Shown: positions 43,767-53,299 of the stretch, piece by piece
Numbering within the stretch: position 1 is the stretch's first letter
Layout: each line of letters begins with the position of its first letter
Assembly: GCF_000196495.1 (NCBI RefSeq)
Contig: NC_011313.1
Location: 496,001 to 560,000 of the forward strand
Direction of reading: 5' to 3'
DNA from: Aliivibrio salmonicida LFI1238
GTDB taxonomy: Bacteria; Pseudomonadota; Gammaproteobacteria; Enterobacterales; Vibrionaceae
Length of the DNA: 64,000 bases
Position numbers and translations under genes: made by a program
Notes under the pieces: model-generated
Seen by the model: the letters and a program-made list of their open reading frames with translations, nothing else
What the model was told of the DNA's origin: nothing
The model's database searches: none

Positions 43767-44789
43767 TCAAGAAATATCGGTTTTAGTGGCTAATAATTGA
43801 TGTTTTTTCAGGAGTCCACGAAATTGATGGTAGGTGATACCTAGCAATTCAGCCGCTTTACGTTGATGAAATTGGCTTTTTGAAAGTGATTGTTCAAGCA
43901 ATTCTTTTTCTTGTTGCAACTGAAATTGTTTTAAATTCAAAGGGAAGTGATAACCCTCGTTTAACGGTTTATCTTCAATGAGTATAGACGAAGATGACTC
44001 TTGTGTTGGTGTTGTTTCCCATGGGGTTAGAAACGGGTTTATTTGTATTGATTCAATTTGTGCTTCTTCATGATTGTGCTTAAACACAGCGCGCTCGATG
44101 CAATTTCTTAATTCACGAACATTACCCGGCCAGTCATAATCTAAAATTTGATGCTGAGCGTAGCGGGAAAAACCAGCAAAGTATGCCAAGTTCATTTCTT
44201 GGCACATCTTGATGGCAAAGTGTTCTGCAAGAAGGAGTACGTCTTGCTCGCGGTAACGCAATGGCGGCAAGTGAATGACATCAAAAGAGAGTCTATCAAG
44301 TAAATCCGCTCTGAATTTTTTCTCCTCAACCATCTCCTGTGGGTTCTGATTTGTCGCACAAATTAAACGAACATTGGCTTTTAAGGTGTGTGAACCACCG
44401 ACACGTTCATACTCTCCATATTCGATAACACGAAGTAGCTTTTCTTGAACGGTTAAAGGTGCAGTACCAAGCTCATCTAAAAATAGAGAACCGCCATCGG
44501 CTCGTTCAAATCGACCTTGATGACGCTGTTTTGCGCCAGTAAAAGCCCCCGCATCATGACCAAATAATTCAGAATCTAATGTGCCTGAACTGAGTGCTGC
44601 GCAGTTCAAACTAATCAAGGGTTCGTCCCATCGTTTGGATAAAAAGTGAAGACGTTGTGCTATTAACTCTTTACCCGTTCCTCGTTCACCAAGAATTAAA
44701 ATAGGTCTATCAATGCCTGCAAGTTGGGAGGCATGATCCAATGACGATAAAAACGCATCAGATTCACCAATTAAACTGTCTTTTCTCAT
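43767..44789 (-). CDS. pspF: Sigma-54 activator PspF
   Basis: The 340-residue protein is an AAA+ enhancer-binding protein lacking a receiver domain. It has Walker A GERGTGKE near residue 35, the sigma-54-contacting GAFTGA in GHDAGAFTGAKQRHQG near 80, Walker B GGSLFLDELG near 105, and a C-terminal Fis-type helix-turn-helix (FHQRKAAELLGITYHQFRGLLKKH). PspF switches on pspA in envelope stress and is held inactive by PspA. The start at 44789 (MRKDSLIGE) fits the family better than the open frame to 44801. Its stop lies 7 bp before the open frame of sapA, and sapABCDF follows on the same strand. Confidence 0.93.
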   Translation of the reverse strand: MRKDSLIGESDAFLSSLDHASQLAGIDRPILILGERGTGKELIAQRLHFLSKRWDEPLISLNCAALSSGTLDSELFGHDAGAFTGAKQRHQGRFERADGGSLFLDELGTAPLTVQEKLLRVIEYGEYERVGGSHTLKANVRLICATNQNPQEMVEEKKFRADLLDRLSFDVIHLPPLRYREQDVLLLAEHFAIKMCQEMNLAYFAGFSRYAQHQILDYDWPGNVRELRNCIERAVFKHNHEEAQIESIQINPFLTPWETTPTQESSSSILIEDKPLNEGYHFPLNLKQFQLQQEKELLEQSLSKSQFHQRKAAELLGITYHQFRGLLKKHQLLATKTDIS

Positions 44790-44904
44790 CATTGACCTCA
44801 TTATAACTTGGCTAAATTGACCATTAAATGGTTTATTTAATCATTACTTAATTTTCACAAGAGGTCAATGTTTTGTAACCTATTGATTTGTAATAGATGA
44901 AAAG

Positions 44905-44921
44905 TTGGCATGTATTGTGTA
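44905..44921 (+). promoter_or_regulatory. pspA: Putative sigma-54 promoter of pspA
   Basis: TTGGCA (44905-44910) followed by a TGTGT-type -12 region fits the -24/-12 sigma-54 layout with an imperfect -12 box. It lies about 76 bp before the pspA start, in the pspF-pspA intergenic region, where PspF-dependent promoters are expected. Confidence 0.6.
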
Positions 44922-44996
44922 ATAGTCATAGTAAGTTTCAACACATTGAATTTAGATGACGAAGTCGCGTTATCATTTATTAAAAAGGAATCAATT

Positions 44997-45662
44997 ATGG
45001 GTATTTTTTCACGCTTTGCAGACATCGTTAATGCTAACGTTACTTCATTATTGGATAAGGCTGAAAATCCAGAAAAGATGATCCGTTTGATCATTCAAGA
45101 GATGGAAGACACGTTAGTTGAAGTTCGTACCGCATCAGCAAAATCTATCGCGGATAAAAAAGAACTGACACGTAAAATTGGATCAATTGAAGCACAAGTC
45201 ACCGATTGGCAAGAAAAGGCGAGCTTAGCGTTAATTAAACAACGTGAAGATTTGGCTCGTTCGGCGTTGATAGAAAAACAGAAAGTTCAGGATGTATTAT
45301 CAAGCTTAAAAACAGAATTTATTCTTGTTGAAGAGTGCATTGAGAAGTTAACCACAGAATTAACCGAATTAGAGACTAAACTGACAGAAACACGTGCTCG
45401 TCAACAAGCGTTAGTGATCCGTCAACAAACAGCGCAACATCGCAATGAGATTAAAGGGCACACTCATTCTGGTAAAACAGAGCGAGCAATGGCAAAGTTT
45501 GAGCAATATGAGCGACGCATTGATGAGCTAGATGCAAAAGCAGATACGTACTCAATGGGCAAAGCGAACTCACTAGAGCAAGAATTTGCAGAGCTTCAAG
45601 CGCAAGATGAAATTGAAAAAGAGCTTGAGCGTCTAAAAGAACAAATGAAGAAAGACGCATAG
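44997..45662 (+). CDS. pspA: Phage shock protein A
   Basis: The 221-residue protein is a PspA/IM30 ESCRT-III-like coiled coil. It starts MGIFSRFADIVNANVTSLLDKAENPEKM with the amphipathic helix, then LIIQEMEDTL and long charged helices to the end. PspA binds stressed membranes and represses PspF. AAAAAGGA precedes the ATG at 44997; the open frame to 44910 has no support. It is the first gene of pspABC. Confidence 0.95.
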   Translation: MGIFSRFADIVNANVTSLLDKAENPEKMIRLIIQEMEDTLVEVRTASAKSIADKKELTRKIGSIEAQVTDWQEKASLALIKQREDLARSALIEKQKVQDVLSSLKTEFILVEECIEKLTTELTELETKLTETRARQQALVIRQQTAQHRNEIKGHTHSGKTERAMAKFEQYERRIDELDAKADTYSMGKANSLEQEFAELQAQDEIEKELERLKEQMKKDA

Positions 45663-45695
45663 TCGATACTAATTTAACTTACTAAGGAGAAAACA

Positions 45696-45920
45696 ATGAG
45701 CGGCTTTTTTGCTTTCCCATTGGTTATATTTTTTATTTTCGTTGCACCGTTATGGTTGTTTTTACATTACCGAAGTAAAGGTAAAACAGCGCAAGGTCTG
45801 TCGCATGAAGACACGCAGTTACTTAAAACAATGACAGAGCGTGCGGATAAAATGCAGCGTCGTGTTGAAACGTTAGAGAAAATTTTAGATGCAGAATCCC
45901 CGAGTTGGAGGGAGCGCTAA
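45696..45920 (+). CDS. pspB: Phage shock protein B
   Basis: The 74-residue protein has one N-terminal membrane helix (FFAFPLVIFFIFVAPLWLFLHY) and a cytoplasmic coiled tail ending LEKILDAESPSWRER, as in PspB. With PspC it senses membrane stress and releases PspF from PspA. AAGGAG precedes the start. Confidence 0.93.
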   Translation: MSGFFAFPLVIFFIFVAPLWLFLHYRSKGKTAQGLSHEDTQLLKTMTERADKMQRRVETLEKILDAESPSWRER

Positions 45921-46306
45921 TGTCAAAAGAACTGTATAGAGATACTCGAAATGGAAAAATTGGTGGCGTCTGTGCAGGCATTGCTCAGTACTTTGGTATT
46001 GAACCTTGGATAGTACGTATATTAGTCGTCTCAGCAGCCTTATTTAGTGCTGGTTTTCTGGTGATGTTAGCCTACTTTGCGGCGGTACTATTCTTAGATA
46101 AAGCGCCGGCTGAAATGTATTACCGAGCTGAAGAAAGCCGTGAGCACACGGTAAAAAGTAAGCCATGGCAAGCAGGTCAATCGCCATCAGAAGTAATTAA
46201 GCGTGTTGATAAAGACATGGCGAGAATGGAAGAGAAAATTCGTCGAATGGAAGGCTATGTTACGTCTTCTGAATACAAGGTTCGCCGTGAATTTCGAAAC
46301 CTATAA
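45920..46306 (+). CDS. pspC: Phage shock protein C
   Basis: The 128-residue protein has the PspC domain RDTRNGKIGGVCAGIAQYFGIEPWIVRILVV, then a membrane segment and a charged tail with VDKDMARMEEKIRRMEGYVTS. It acts with PspB at the inner membrane. Its ATG overlaps the pspB stop as TAATG and has GGAGGGAG upstream; the longer frame from 45905 is not needed. No pspD, pspE or pspG lies next to it. Confidence 0.93.
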   Translation: MSKELYRDTRNGKIGGVCAGIAQYFGIEPWIVRILVVSAALFSAGFLVMLAYFAAVLFLDKAPAEMYYRAEESREHTVKSKPWQAGQSPSEVIKRVDKDMARMEEKIRRMEGYVTSSEYKVRREFRNL

Positions 46307-46441
46307 TTGGATTAATTAACAAGAGCAGTCAATAACTTATGTAGATTGATATGACACATAGGATTACTATCTTGTTCATGGGGTGTTCAGAATCAGTTCT
46401 GTACACTCCATTTGTTGTTTATAGAAAAGAGAGAAATATGA

Positions 46442-47839
46442 ATGAGCAGATTAACCAAAGAAATGAATAAATTAGTTAACCGAAGCATGGATCGCCACGT
46501 CAAATTGGCGGTTACAGGGCTATCGCGCGCAGGTAAGACTGCATTTATTACCTCTTTGGTTAATCAATGTTTGCATGCGGGTTCAAGCGATAAGTTGCCT
46601 TTATTGTCAGTGACTCGCGAAGGTCGCATGATTGGGGCGAAACGCATACCGCAATCAAATTTGTCCATTCCAAGCTTCACTTATGATGATGGTATGGCGT
46701 CATTGTTATCAGAACCAACAACATGGCCAGAGCCTACTCGTGATGTGAGTGAACTTCGTTTAGCCATCAAATTCAAACCTAAATCAGGCATACTAAAACA
46801 CCTTAAAGACAATGCAACATTGTATGTGGATATTGTCGATTATCCGGGTGAATGGTTATTGGATTTACCGTTATTAGATATGGATTATATTGAGTGGTCT
46901 AAGCAACAGCAGGCGAATTTAACAGGGCATAGAAAAGTGCTATCTGAAGAATGGTTAAAAGAAGCTCAGCAGCTTGATCCTCTTGCGCCTGTTGATGAAA
47001 AACAGCTTGCGCATATTGCGGATGCGTTTACTCAATATCTTCATACCTGTAAAGATTCAAAAGGATTACATTGGGTGCAACCGGGGCGATTTGTTTTACC
47101 GGGTGAGTTAGCAGGCGCGCCTGTTTTGCAATTCTTTCCTTTTATGTTTTTGCATAAATACACAGAAGAAGAGTTGGCAAAATCGAAGAAAGATTCAAAC
47201 ATCGCTGTGCTTAAAAAGCGTTATCAGCACTACCAACAACAGGTAGTGAAAAAGTTTTATAACGAGCATTTTAGACATTTTGATCGTCAAATTGTATTGG
47301 TTGACTGCTTACAGCCTCTGAATGCGGGTGAACAATCATTTAATGACATGCGCCAAGCGGTCGATCAGTTGATGCGTAGTTTCCAGTATGGCAAAAGCTC
47401 AATCCTTAAACGTTTGTTTTCACCAAAGATAGATAAAGTGTTGTTTGCTGCCACCAAAGCCGATCACGTTACGCCTGAACAGCACCCCAACATGGTGTCG
47501 CTGTTGCAACAAATGATCCATCAAACATGGCAAGAAACCGCTTACGAAGGCATTAAAATGGAGTGCATGAGCATTGCCTCAATTCAAGCAACAACCGCGG
47601 GAATGATTGAGGACGACGGTGAATTATTTTCCGCAATATCAGGGATCACCGCCGATCAAAAACCGATGATGATGTTTCCGGGGGAGGTGCCTAAACGTAT
47701 TCCAAGTAAAGCGTATTGGGAAACAAAACCTTTTAATTTCATGAGTTTTCAGCCGTTAGAAAGTGAGACTGATAAACCGCTACAACATATCCGTATGGAT
47801 AAAGCGATGCAGTTCTTATTAGGAGACAAATTAGTATGA
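46442..47839 (+). CDS. ycjX: YcjX-family GTPase-like protein
   Basis: The 465-residue protein has a P-loop GLSRAGKTAF near residue 28 and other blocks of the DUF463/YcjX family (YVDIVDYPGEWLLDLPLL near 125, LVDCLQPLNAGEQSF near 283). In E. coli ycjX belongs to the PspF regulon. Function is unresolved, probably as a nucleotide-dependent membrane-stress protein. It overlaps ycjF by ATGA and follows pspC by 135 bp. Confidence 0.9.
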   Translation: MSRLTKEMNKLVNRSMDRHVKLAVTGLSRAGKTAFITSLVNQCLHAGSSDKLPLLSVTREGRMIGAKRIPQSNLSIPSFTYDDGMASLLSEPTTWPEPTRDVSELRLAIKFKPKSGILKHLKDNATLYVDIVDYPGEWLLDLPLLDMDYIEWSKQQQANLTGHRKVLSEEWLKEAQQLDPLAPVDEKQLAHIADAFTQYLHTCKDSKGLHWVQPGRFVLPGELAGAPVLQFFPFMFLHKYTEEELAKSKKDSNIAVLKKRYQHYQQQVVKKFYNEHFRHFDRQIVLVDCLQPLNAGEQSFNDMRQAVDQLMRSFQYGKSSILKRLFSPKIDKVLFAATKADHVTPEQHPNMVSLLQQMIHQTWQETAYEGIKMECMSIASIQATTAGMIEDDGELFSAISGITADQKPMMMFPGEVPKRIPSKAYWETKPFNFMSFQPLESETDKPLQHIRMDKAMQFLLGDKLV

Positions 47840-48861
47840 GTGAATTAAAAAAGCAGCGCGTATTTCAATCTGAGCCTCAATTTACAGAAAATGAGCAGAC
47901 AACAGAATCGCTGAATACTCAAAAATTGTTCGAAGAAACACAAACTTTTATTCCTCAAGCCATTGAAGAAGAAAGTGAATTGGATGATCTTGATATTGAA
48001 ACGCCATTAGTGAAAAAGAAAACCCACTGGAGTATTAAAACACTGATTGGTGGATTCCTTGGATTAACAGTATGGCAAAGTGTTGATCATGTTATTACCG
48101 CGATTCAAACCGCTGATTTCTTATCATTGGGTTGGGCGGGATTAATCAGTTTAGCGGCGTTAATGGGGGTGACGGCCATTGGTCGTGAACTATGGACGCT
48201 ACGTAAACTTAAAAACCGTGCCGAGATCCAACATCAAGCCACCGAATTGATGGAAGGCAATGGCATTGGTCAGGCAAAACCGTTCTGTGAAACGTTAGCT
48301 AAAAAAGGGCTAACCACTCATACTGCCGAGTTTTCTCGTTGGCAGAACAGCATTGAATCACATCATAACAACGCTGAAGTGTTTGAAATGTACGACAGCA
48401 TGGTTGTGGTCGAGCAAGATAAACGAGCCAAAGCATTAATTAGTAAACATGCAGGTGAATCAGCGTTAATGGTGGCATTAAGTCCATTAGCCGTGGTGGA
48501 TATGTTGTTGGTTGCGTGGCGTAATATTCGATTAATCGAGCAGGTTTCTCAAGTTTATGGTGTTGAGTTAGGTTATTGGGGTCGTTTACGTTTGTTCAAA
48601 ATGGTACTGCAAAATATGGCATTTGCCGGAGCAACCGAAATGGTGACGGACGTTGGTGTTGATATGTTATCAACGGGCCTTGCAGGTAAATTATCAACCA
48701 GAGCAGCACAGGGTTTGGGGATTGGTTTATTAACGGCCCGTTTTGGATTAAGAACCATGAATCTAATGCGTCCATTGCCATGGCAAGCCGGAGAAGCGCC
48801 TAAGCTTTCTGATATGCGTAAAACCATTGTTGCTCAATTAGTATCCAAACTTAATTCATAA
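47836..48861 (+). CDS. ycjF: YcjF-family membrane protein (UPF0283)
   Basis: The 341-residue protein has an acidic cytoplasmic N-terminus, two central membrane segments (IKTLIGGFLGLTVWQSV, LSLGWAGLISLAALMGVTAIG) and a C-terminal domain with ALMVALSPLAVVDMLLVAWRN. This is the layout of YcjF, encoded with YcjX in psp loci. TTAGGAG precedes the ATG, which overlaps the ycjX stop. Confidence 0.9.
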   Translation: MSELKKQRVFQSEPQFTENEQTTESLNTQKLFEETQTFIPQAIEEESELDDLDIETPLVKKKTHWSIKTLIGGFLGLTVWQSVDHVITAIQTADFLSLGWAGLISLAALMGVTAIGRELWTLRKLKNRAEIQHQATELMEGNGIGQAKPFCETLAKKGLTTHTAEFSRWQNSIESHHNNAEVFEMYDSMVVVEQDKRAKALISKHAGESALMVALSPLAVVDMLLVAWRNIRLIEQVSQVYGVELGYWGRLRLFKMVLQNMAFAGATEMVTDVGVDMLSTGLAGKLSTRAAQGLGIGLLTARFGLRTMNLMRPLPWQAGEAPKLSDMRKTIVAQLVSKLNS

Positions 48862-48941
48862 GTTGAGAATTAGTTTACTCTAGTTAGCATTCTCATAAAA
48901 AAGCATACTATTTACAAATCGATTAGTGATAGTATGACGGC

Positions 48942-49024
48942 ATTAGTCGGGGAGCCAATAGGCTGAGATCGCAATAGCGAACCCGTTGAACCTGATTCAG
49001 TTAGTACTGACGTAGGGAACTAAT
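48942..49024 (+). ncRNA. TPP riboswitch (THI element)
   Basis: The outer stem ATTAGT / ACTAAT encloses the conserved TPP-binding core: CGGGGAGCC, GGCTGAGATCGC, GCGAACCCGTTGAACCTGAT and CGTAGGGAA. A further hairpin-forming stretch lies at about 49063-49098 and may act as expression platform before the ribosome binding site AGGGAA of thiD. The riboswitch should lower expression of the thiamine genes when thiamine pyrophosphate is plentiful. Confidence 0.95.
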
Positions 49025-49135
49025 GGTCTTCTTGAAACGATTTCTCTGATTGGTTTCTTTTAATGAGATAGCACCTATTCGGTATCTTTATCTCATGTGA
49101 CTGTTTTTCCTGACCGTTAGTTAGGGAAAATAAGT

Positions 49136-49990
49136 ATGCCTTCGTTACACACTACCGCACTTTTATCGACATTATCTTCTACCACACCGATTGTATTAAC
49201 CATTGCTGGCTCTGACAGTGGCGGCGGTGCAGGCATCCAAGCCGACATTAAAGCAATTTCTGCAACCGGCAGTTATGCGTGTTCTGTTATTACCGCATTA
49301 ACGGCTCAAAATACGCAAGGCGTTACGGGCATTTATCCAATCAGCAGTGAATTTGTTGAGCAGCAACTTGATGCTGTTTTCTCTGATTTGAATGTTATCG
49401 CCGTTAAAGTCGGCATGTTAAGTGATTCTGATATTATCCGCTCTGTTGCGAAAAAAATAAAACAATACTCTCCTCGCTATCTTGTGGTTGACCCTGTTAT
49501 GGTCGCGACCAGCGGTGATCTTCTTCTGCAAGCATCAGCTATTGATAGCCTTAAATCTGAACTGCTTCCCCTTGCCGATGTTATCACGCCAAACCTTCCT
49601 GAAGCGGCGGCACTCATTAATGCTAAAGTTCCCGAAAGTGAAGCTGAAATGACGGCAATGATTGATGAACTTCGTCAATTAGGTGCTAAATCAGTCTTAC
49701 TGAAAGGCGGGCATTTAGAAAAGGATGAAAACAGTACCGATTTACTGATTTTATCTGATTCCATAGAACGCTTATCGACACCTCGAATTGAAACTCGCAA
49801 TACACACGGCACGGGCTGTACGTTATCGTCAGCGATTGCTTCGTATTTAGCGCAAGGTCATGAATTACTGGCTGCGGTAGCATTAGGTAAGCAATACATT
49901 ACTCAAGCCATTATCCATGCCGATGAACTGAATATTGGTCAGGGACATGGGCCTGTGAATCACTTTTTTGCTTTACATACTCCAGAGTAA
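49136..49990 (+). CDS. thiD: Hydroxymethylpyrimidine/phosphomethylpyrimidine kinase
   Basis: The 284-residue kinase belongs to the ribokinase-like fold, with TIAGSDSGGGAGIQADIKA near residue 22, VDPVMVATSG near 120 and the ATP/anion motif NTHGTGCTLSSAIAS near 222. It phosphorylates HMP and HMP-P to HMP-PP, the pyrimidine half of thiamine. It is the first gene under the TPP riboswitch and overlaps the next gene as TAATG. Confidence 0.95.
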   Translation: MPSLHTTALLSTLSSTTPIVLTIAGSDSGGGAGIQADIKAISATGSYACSVITALTAQNTQGVTGIYPISSEFVEQQLDAVFSDLNVIAVKVGMLSDSDIIRSVAKKIKQYSPRYLVVDPVMVATSGDLLLQASAIDSLKSELLPLADVITPNLPEAAALINAKVPESEAEMTAMIDELRQLGAKSVLLKGGHLEKDENSTDLLILSDSIERLSTPRIETRNTHGTGCTLSSAIASYLAQGHELLAAVALGKQYITQAIIHADELNIGQGHGPVNHFFALHTPE

Positions 49991-50763
49991 TGGGGATGAA
50001 TAATCGCATTGGTGCCGTCATTTCTAATGGGACGTTACAATATAAAGACAGCGAATACCCTATTATTTTCAATCTAAACATGACGATTCCTAAAGGAAAA
50101 TGGACCGCCATATTAGGAAAGAGTGGCTGTGGAAAAACGTCGATATTGCGTTATCTCGCCGGATTATTGACCGATAAAGTGGTGTGGTCAGGGGATGTTT
50201 CGATTGATGGCGTAGACGTATTAGAAGGCAATATTGCGTACATGGCGCAACAAGATTTATTGATGCCGTGGCTAAACGTAATAGATAACGTCTGCTTTGC
50301 CGATAAGTTTGCAACGAACTCCCGCTTTAATTCAACCAAACCGAATTCGGATAAACACAGAGCGCATGAACTTTTAGAGTTAGTTGGGTTAAAAGCGCAT
50401 GCGTTTGCGATGCCGTCACAATTATCGGGCGGGATGCGCCAGCGTGTGGCGTTAGCTCGAACATTAATGCAAGACAAACCAATGGTATTAATGGATGAAC
50501 CTTTTTCCGCATTAGATGCCGTCACTCGTTATCGTCTGCAAGATCTTGCTGCTCAAGTGCTAGCAGATAAAACCGTTTTATTGATCACGCATGATCCACA
50601 AGAAGCGTTAAGACTGAGTGATGCGGTTTATATCATGCAAGGACAACCTGCTTCAGCGGTCTCTTTACCTGTCCCTAGTACGCAGATACCTCGAAAGATT
50701 GATGCTGAGCTAGCTGCACTTCAACAACAGATAATTGATACCTTAGAGGTCGATTATGTCTAA
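49990..50763 (+). CDS. thiZ: Thiamine-precursor ABC transporter ATP-binding protein (ThiZ-like)
   Basis: The 257-residue ATPase has Walker A GKSGCGKTS near residue 38, signature LSGGMRQRVALAR near 141, Walker B VLMDEPFSALDA and switch histidine LITHDPQEAL. The genes around it, all in the TPP-regulated operon, mark it as the ATPase of a hydroxymethylpyrimidine or related precursor importer (ThiXYZ). Substrate is inferred. The start may be the ATG at 49990 or 49996. It overlaps the permease gene by 8 bp. Confidence 0.85.
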   Translation: MGMNNRIGAVISNGTLQYKDSEYPIIFNLNMTIPKGKWTAILGKSGCGKTSILRYLAGLLTDKVVWSGDVSIDGVDVLEGNIAYMAQQDLLMPWLNVIDNVCFADKFATNSRFNSTKPNSDKHRAHELLELVGLKAHAFAMPSQLSGGMRQRVALARTLMQDKPMVLMDEPFSALDAVTRYRLQDLAAQVLADKTVLLITHDPQEALRLSDAVYIMQGQPASAVSLPVPSTQIPRKIDAELAALQQQIIDTLEVDYV

Positions 50764-51574
50764 ATCATTCCTTATAAATTCGACATCAGCAACGATAGGA
50801 AAGGTAACGTCAAAACCAATGCTACAAAGCGTGAAATCCATGATAAGAATCTTAATCAGTGCGGTGGTTATTCTCGGGTTTTGGCAATTCATCGTAATAG
50901 TTTTTGCTTTACCAAGCTTCATTTTACCGAATCCATTGGCTGTCTTTACTAAATTAATACAGCGATACGATGTGCTACTTGCTCATTCATGGGTAACGGC
51001 TCAAGAGATCTTACTTGGTCTTGGTTTGGGCCTTTCTATGGGGCTGCTATTTGCGCTTCAAATGCTGTTGTTTGATCCACTTCGACGTTGGTTATTGCCA
51101 ATTTTAATTGCGAGCCAAGCGATCCCTGTTTTTGCTATCGCGCCTATTTTGATGTTGTGGCTGGGTTATGGCATCGCATCAAAGGTCGTGATGGCGGCAT
51201 TAATTATCTTTTTCCCTGTGACTACCTGTTGTTATGACGGGCTGCGAAATACCCCAAGTGGTTATCTTGATTTAGCCCACACGATGGGTGCATCAAAATG
51301 GCAATTATTAAAATACGTTCGCTTACCTGCGGCTTTACCTGCGTTAGCGTCGGGTATCCGTGTTGCTGTTGTTGTCGCGCCTATTGGTGCGGTAGTTGGA
51401 GAATGGGTAGGCTCAAGCGAAGGCCTCGGCTATTTAATGCTGCAAGCGAATGCTCGAATGATGATAGATGAAATGTTTGCTGCGTTATTCATTCTCGCGG
51501 CGCTATCCGTCAGTTTGTATTTTCTTGCGGATGTATTGATTCAAAAACTCATACCGTGGCAACACGATAAATAA
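50756..51574 (+). CDS. thiX: Thiamine-precursor ABC transporter permease (ThiX-like)
   Basis: The 272-residue inner-membrane protein has about six membrane segments. It carries the SsuC/ThiX-type coupling loop LDLAHTMGASKWQLLKYVRLPAALPAL near residue 180 and APIGAVVGEWVGSSEGLGYLM near 213. It forms the import channel with the adjacent ATPase and binding protein. Confidence 0.85.
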   Translation: MSKSFLINSTSATIGKVTSKPMLQSVKSMIRILISAVVILGFWQFIVIVFALPSFILPNPLAVFTKLIQRYDVLLAHSWVTAQEILLGLGLGLSMGLLFALQMLLFDPLRRWLLPILIASQAIPVFAIAPILMLWLGYGIASKVVMAALIIFFPVTTCCYDGLRNTPSGYLDLAHTMGASKWQLLKYVRLPAALPALASGIRVAVVVAPIGAVVGEWVGSSEGLGYLMLQANARMMIDEMFAALFILAALSVSLYFLADVLIQKLIPWQHDK

Positions 51575-51601
51575 ATTCATAATAAAAGGACTCATTGAAT
51601 A

Positions 51602-52549
51602 ATGAAAAATAGAGTAATTAAAGGGGCGATGGCTCTGCTTATTTCAAGCTACTCCATGATGGCAAGCGCGGAAGATAAAGCGATGACATTAATGTTGGAT
51701 TGGTTTGTAAATCCGAACCATGGGCCAGTGGTTATCGCACAACAAAAAGGCTACTTCAAAGAGGAAGGCCTAAATGTGACGATTCAAGAACCCGCCGATC
51801 CAAGCATGCCGGCAAAATTAGTGGCGGCCAATAACATTGATTTAGCCATTTCTTACCAAACCAGTTTAACGATTGATGTAGCGGCAGGTTTACCGTTAAT
51901 TCGTTCAGCTACCCTTATCGCTACGCCATTAAACACCTTAATGGTACTTGATAACGGCAAGATAAATTCTTTAGCTGATTTGAAAGGCAAGAAGATTGGT
52001 ATTGCGATTGCGGGTAATGAAGACGCTACGATAGGAACGATGCTGAATACAGAAGGGGTTGATTTCTCTGAGGTTAAAATCATCAATGTAGGCTGGGCAT
52101 TATCGTCGTCATTAGCTTCAGGAAAAGTGGATGCTATTTGGGGAGGATTACGTAATTTCGAAACCAATCAATTGGCATTAGAAGGCTACAAAGCGAAATC
52201 GTTTTTCCCAGAAGAGCACGGTGTGCCCTCGTATGATGAGCTTGTTTTTGTTGCGAACGCTAAGACGTACGATGCCGATGCGCTAAAGAAATTTAACCAC
52301 GCTATCGAAAAAGCGACACAGTTTATTGTGAATCACCCTGATGAATCGTGGAAAACCTTTGTTTCTTACGCGCCAGACACTCTAAACAATGAATTAAATA
52401 AACGCGCATGGAATGACACGTTAACGCGTTTTGCCTTACGCCCATCAGCGGTTGATTTAGAACGCTACAATCGCTTCTCTGAATTTATGTTCGAGCATAA
52501 GATCATAAAAACACAACCTAAAGCCCAAGATTTTGTGCCGGTGTTGTAA
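51602..52549 (+). CDS. thiY: Periplasmic pyrimidine-precursor-binding protein (ThiY-like)
   Basis: The 315-residue protein has a signal peptide (VIKGAMALLISSYSMMASAED) and the NMT1/THI5-like fold, with LMLDWFVNPNHGPVVIAQQKGYFKEEGL near residue 30 and DLAISYQTSLTIDVAAGLPL. Such proteins bind HMP or its formylamino precursor. It delivers the ligand to the adjacent permease, and TenA encoded next can process the same precursors. Confidence 0.88.
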   Translation: MKNRVIKGAMALLISSYSMMASAEDKAMTLMLDWFVNPNHGPVVIAQQKGYFKEEGLNVTIQEPADPSMPAKLVAANNIDLAISYQTSLTIDVAAGLPLIRSATLIATPLNTLMVLDNGKINSLADLKGKKIGIAIAGNEDATIGTMLNTEGVDFSEVKIINVGWALSSSLASGKVDAIWGGLRNFETNQLALEGYKAKSFFPEEHGVPSYDELVFVANAKTYDADALKKFNHAIEKATQFIVNHPDESWKTFVSYAPDTLNNELNKRAWNDTLTRFALRPSAVDLERYNRFSEFMFEHKIIKTQPKAQDFVPVL

Positions 52550-52582
52550 TCCATTTTCCCTGTTTATTTTTAGAGAATCAGT

Positions 52583-53245
52583 ATGAATCATCAAGACTTA
52601 ATTCAAGCGTGTCAAAACGAGTGGACCGAATATACCGAGCATAGCTTCGTTCAACAATTAGCGCTTGGAGAGTTGGCGCATTCGTCATTTCTACATTATT
52701 TAAAGCAAGACTTTTTGTTTTTAAAGCAGTACACCAGAGCGTATGCCTTAGCGATTTATAAAGCGAGAACGTTAGCGGAAATGCGAATGGCGTTACCGAG
52801 TGTACAAGCGTTATTGAGTTCTGAAATTGCACACCATGTGACTTATTGTGGTGAGTGGGGCGTGTCAGAATTAGAGATGGAAGCAGAGCCAGAAGCTTTT
52901 GGCACGGTCGCTTACACTCGATTTGTATTAGATACTGGCATGTCTGGTGATGTCATTGATTTATACGCAGCATTAGCACCGTGTTCGATTGGTTATGGTG
53001 TGATTGGCGCGCAGCTACTAGCAAGAGAATCAACTAAGCTTGAAGGCAATCCGTATGCGAATTGGATCAAGATGTATGGTGGTGAAGAGTTTCAATCAGG
53101 CGTGCAAAAAAGCATTACACAGTTAGATGAATTGCTTGCCGATATCGACCTTGATAGTCAGCGTGGGCAGCGTTTGTGTCATATTTTTAAAACGGCGACT
53201 CGGATGGAAGTGGCGTTTTGGCAGCAAGGATTAGATGAAGCCTAA
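52583..53245 (+). CDS. tenA: Aminopyrimidine aminohydrolase TenA (thiaminase II)
   Basis: The 220-residue all-helical protein matches TenA: HSFVQQLALGELAHSSFLHYLKQDFLFLKQYTRAYA near residue 20, a catalytic cysteine in LAPCSIGYGVIG near 133 and YGGEEFQSGV near 165. It hydrolyses aminopyrimidine from degraded thiamine to give HMP. With the importer and ThiD it makes a salvage route. Confidence 0.93.
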   Translation: MNHQDLIQACQNEWTEYTEHSFVQQLALGELAHSSFLHYLKQDFLFLKQYTRAYALAIYKARTLAEMRMALPSVQALLSSEIAHHVTYCGEWGVSELEMEAEPEAFGTVAYTRFVLDTGMSGDVIDLYAALAPCSIGYGVIGAQLLARESTKLEGNPYANWIKMYGGEEFQSGVQKSITQLDELLADIDLDSQRGQRLCHIFKTATRMEVAFWQQGLDEA

Positions 53246-53299
53246 TTGTTGATGATTAGTACTCTATTAATGAATAAGCGAACGAATTAAGGAAGAACA

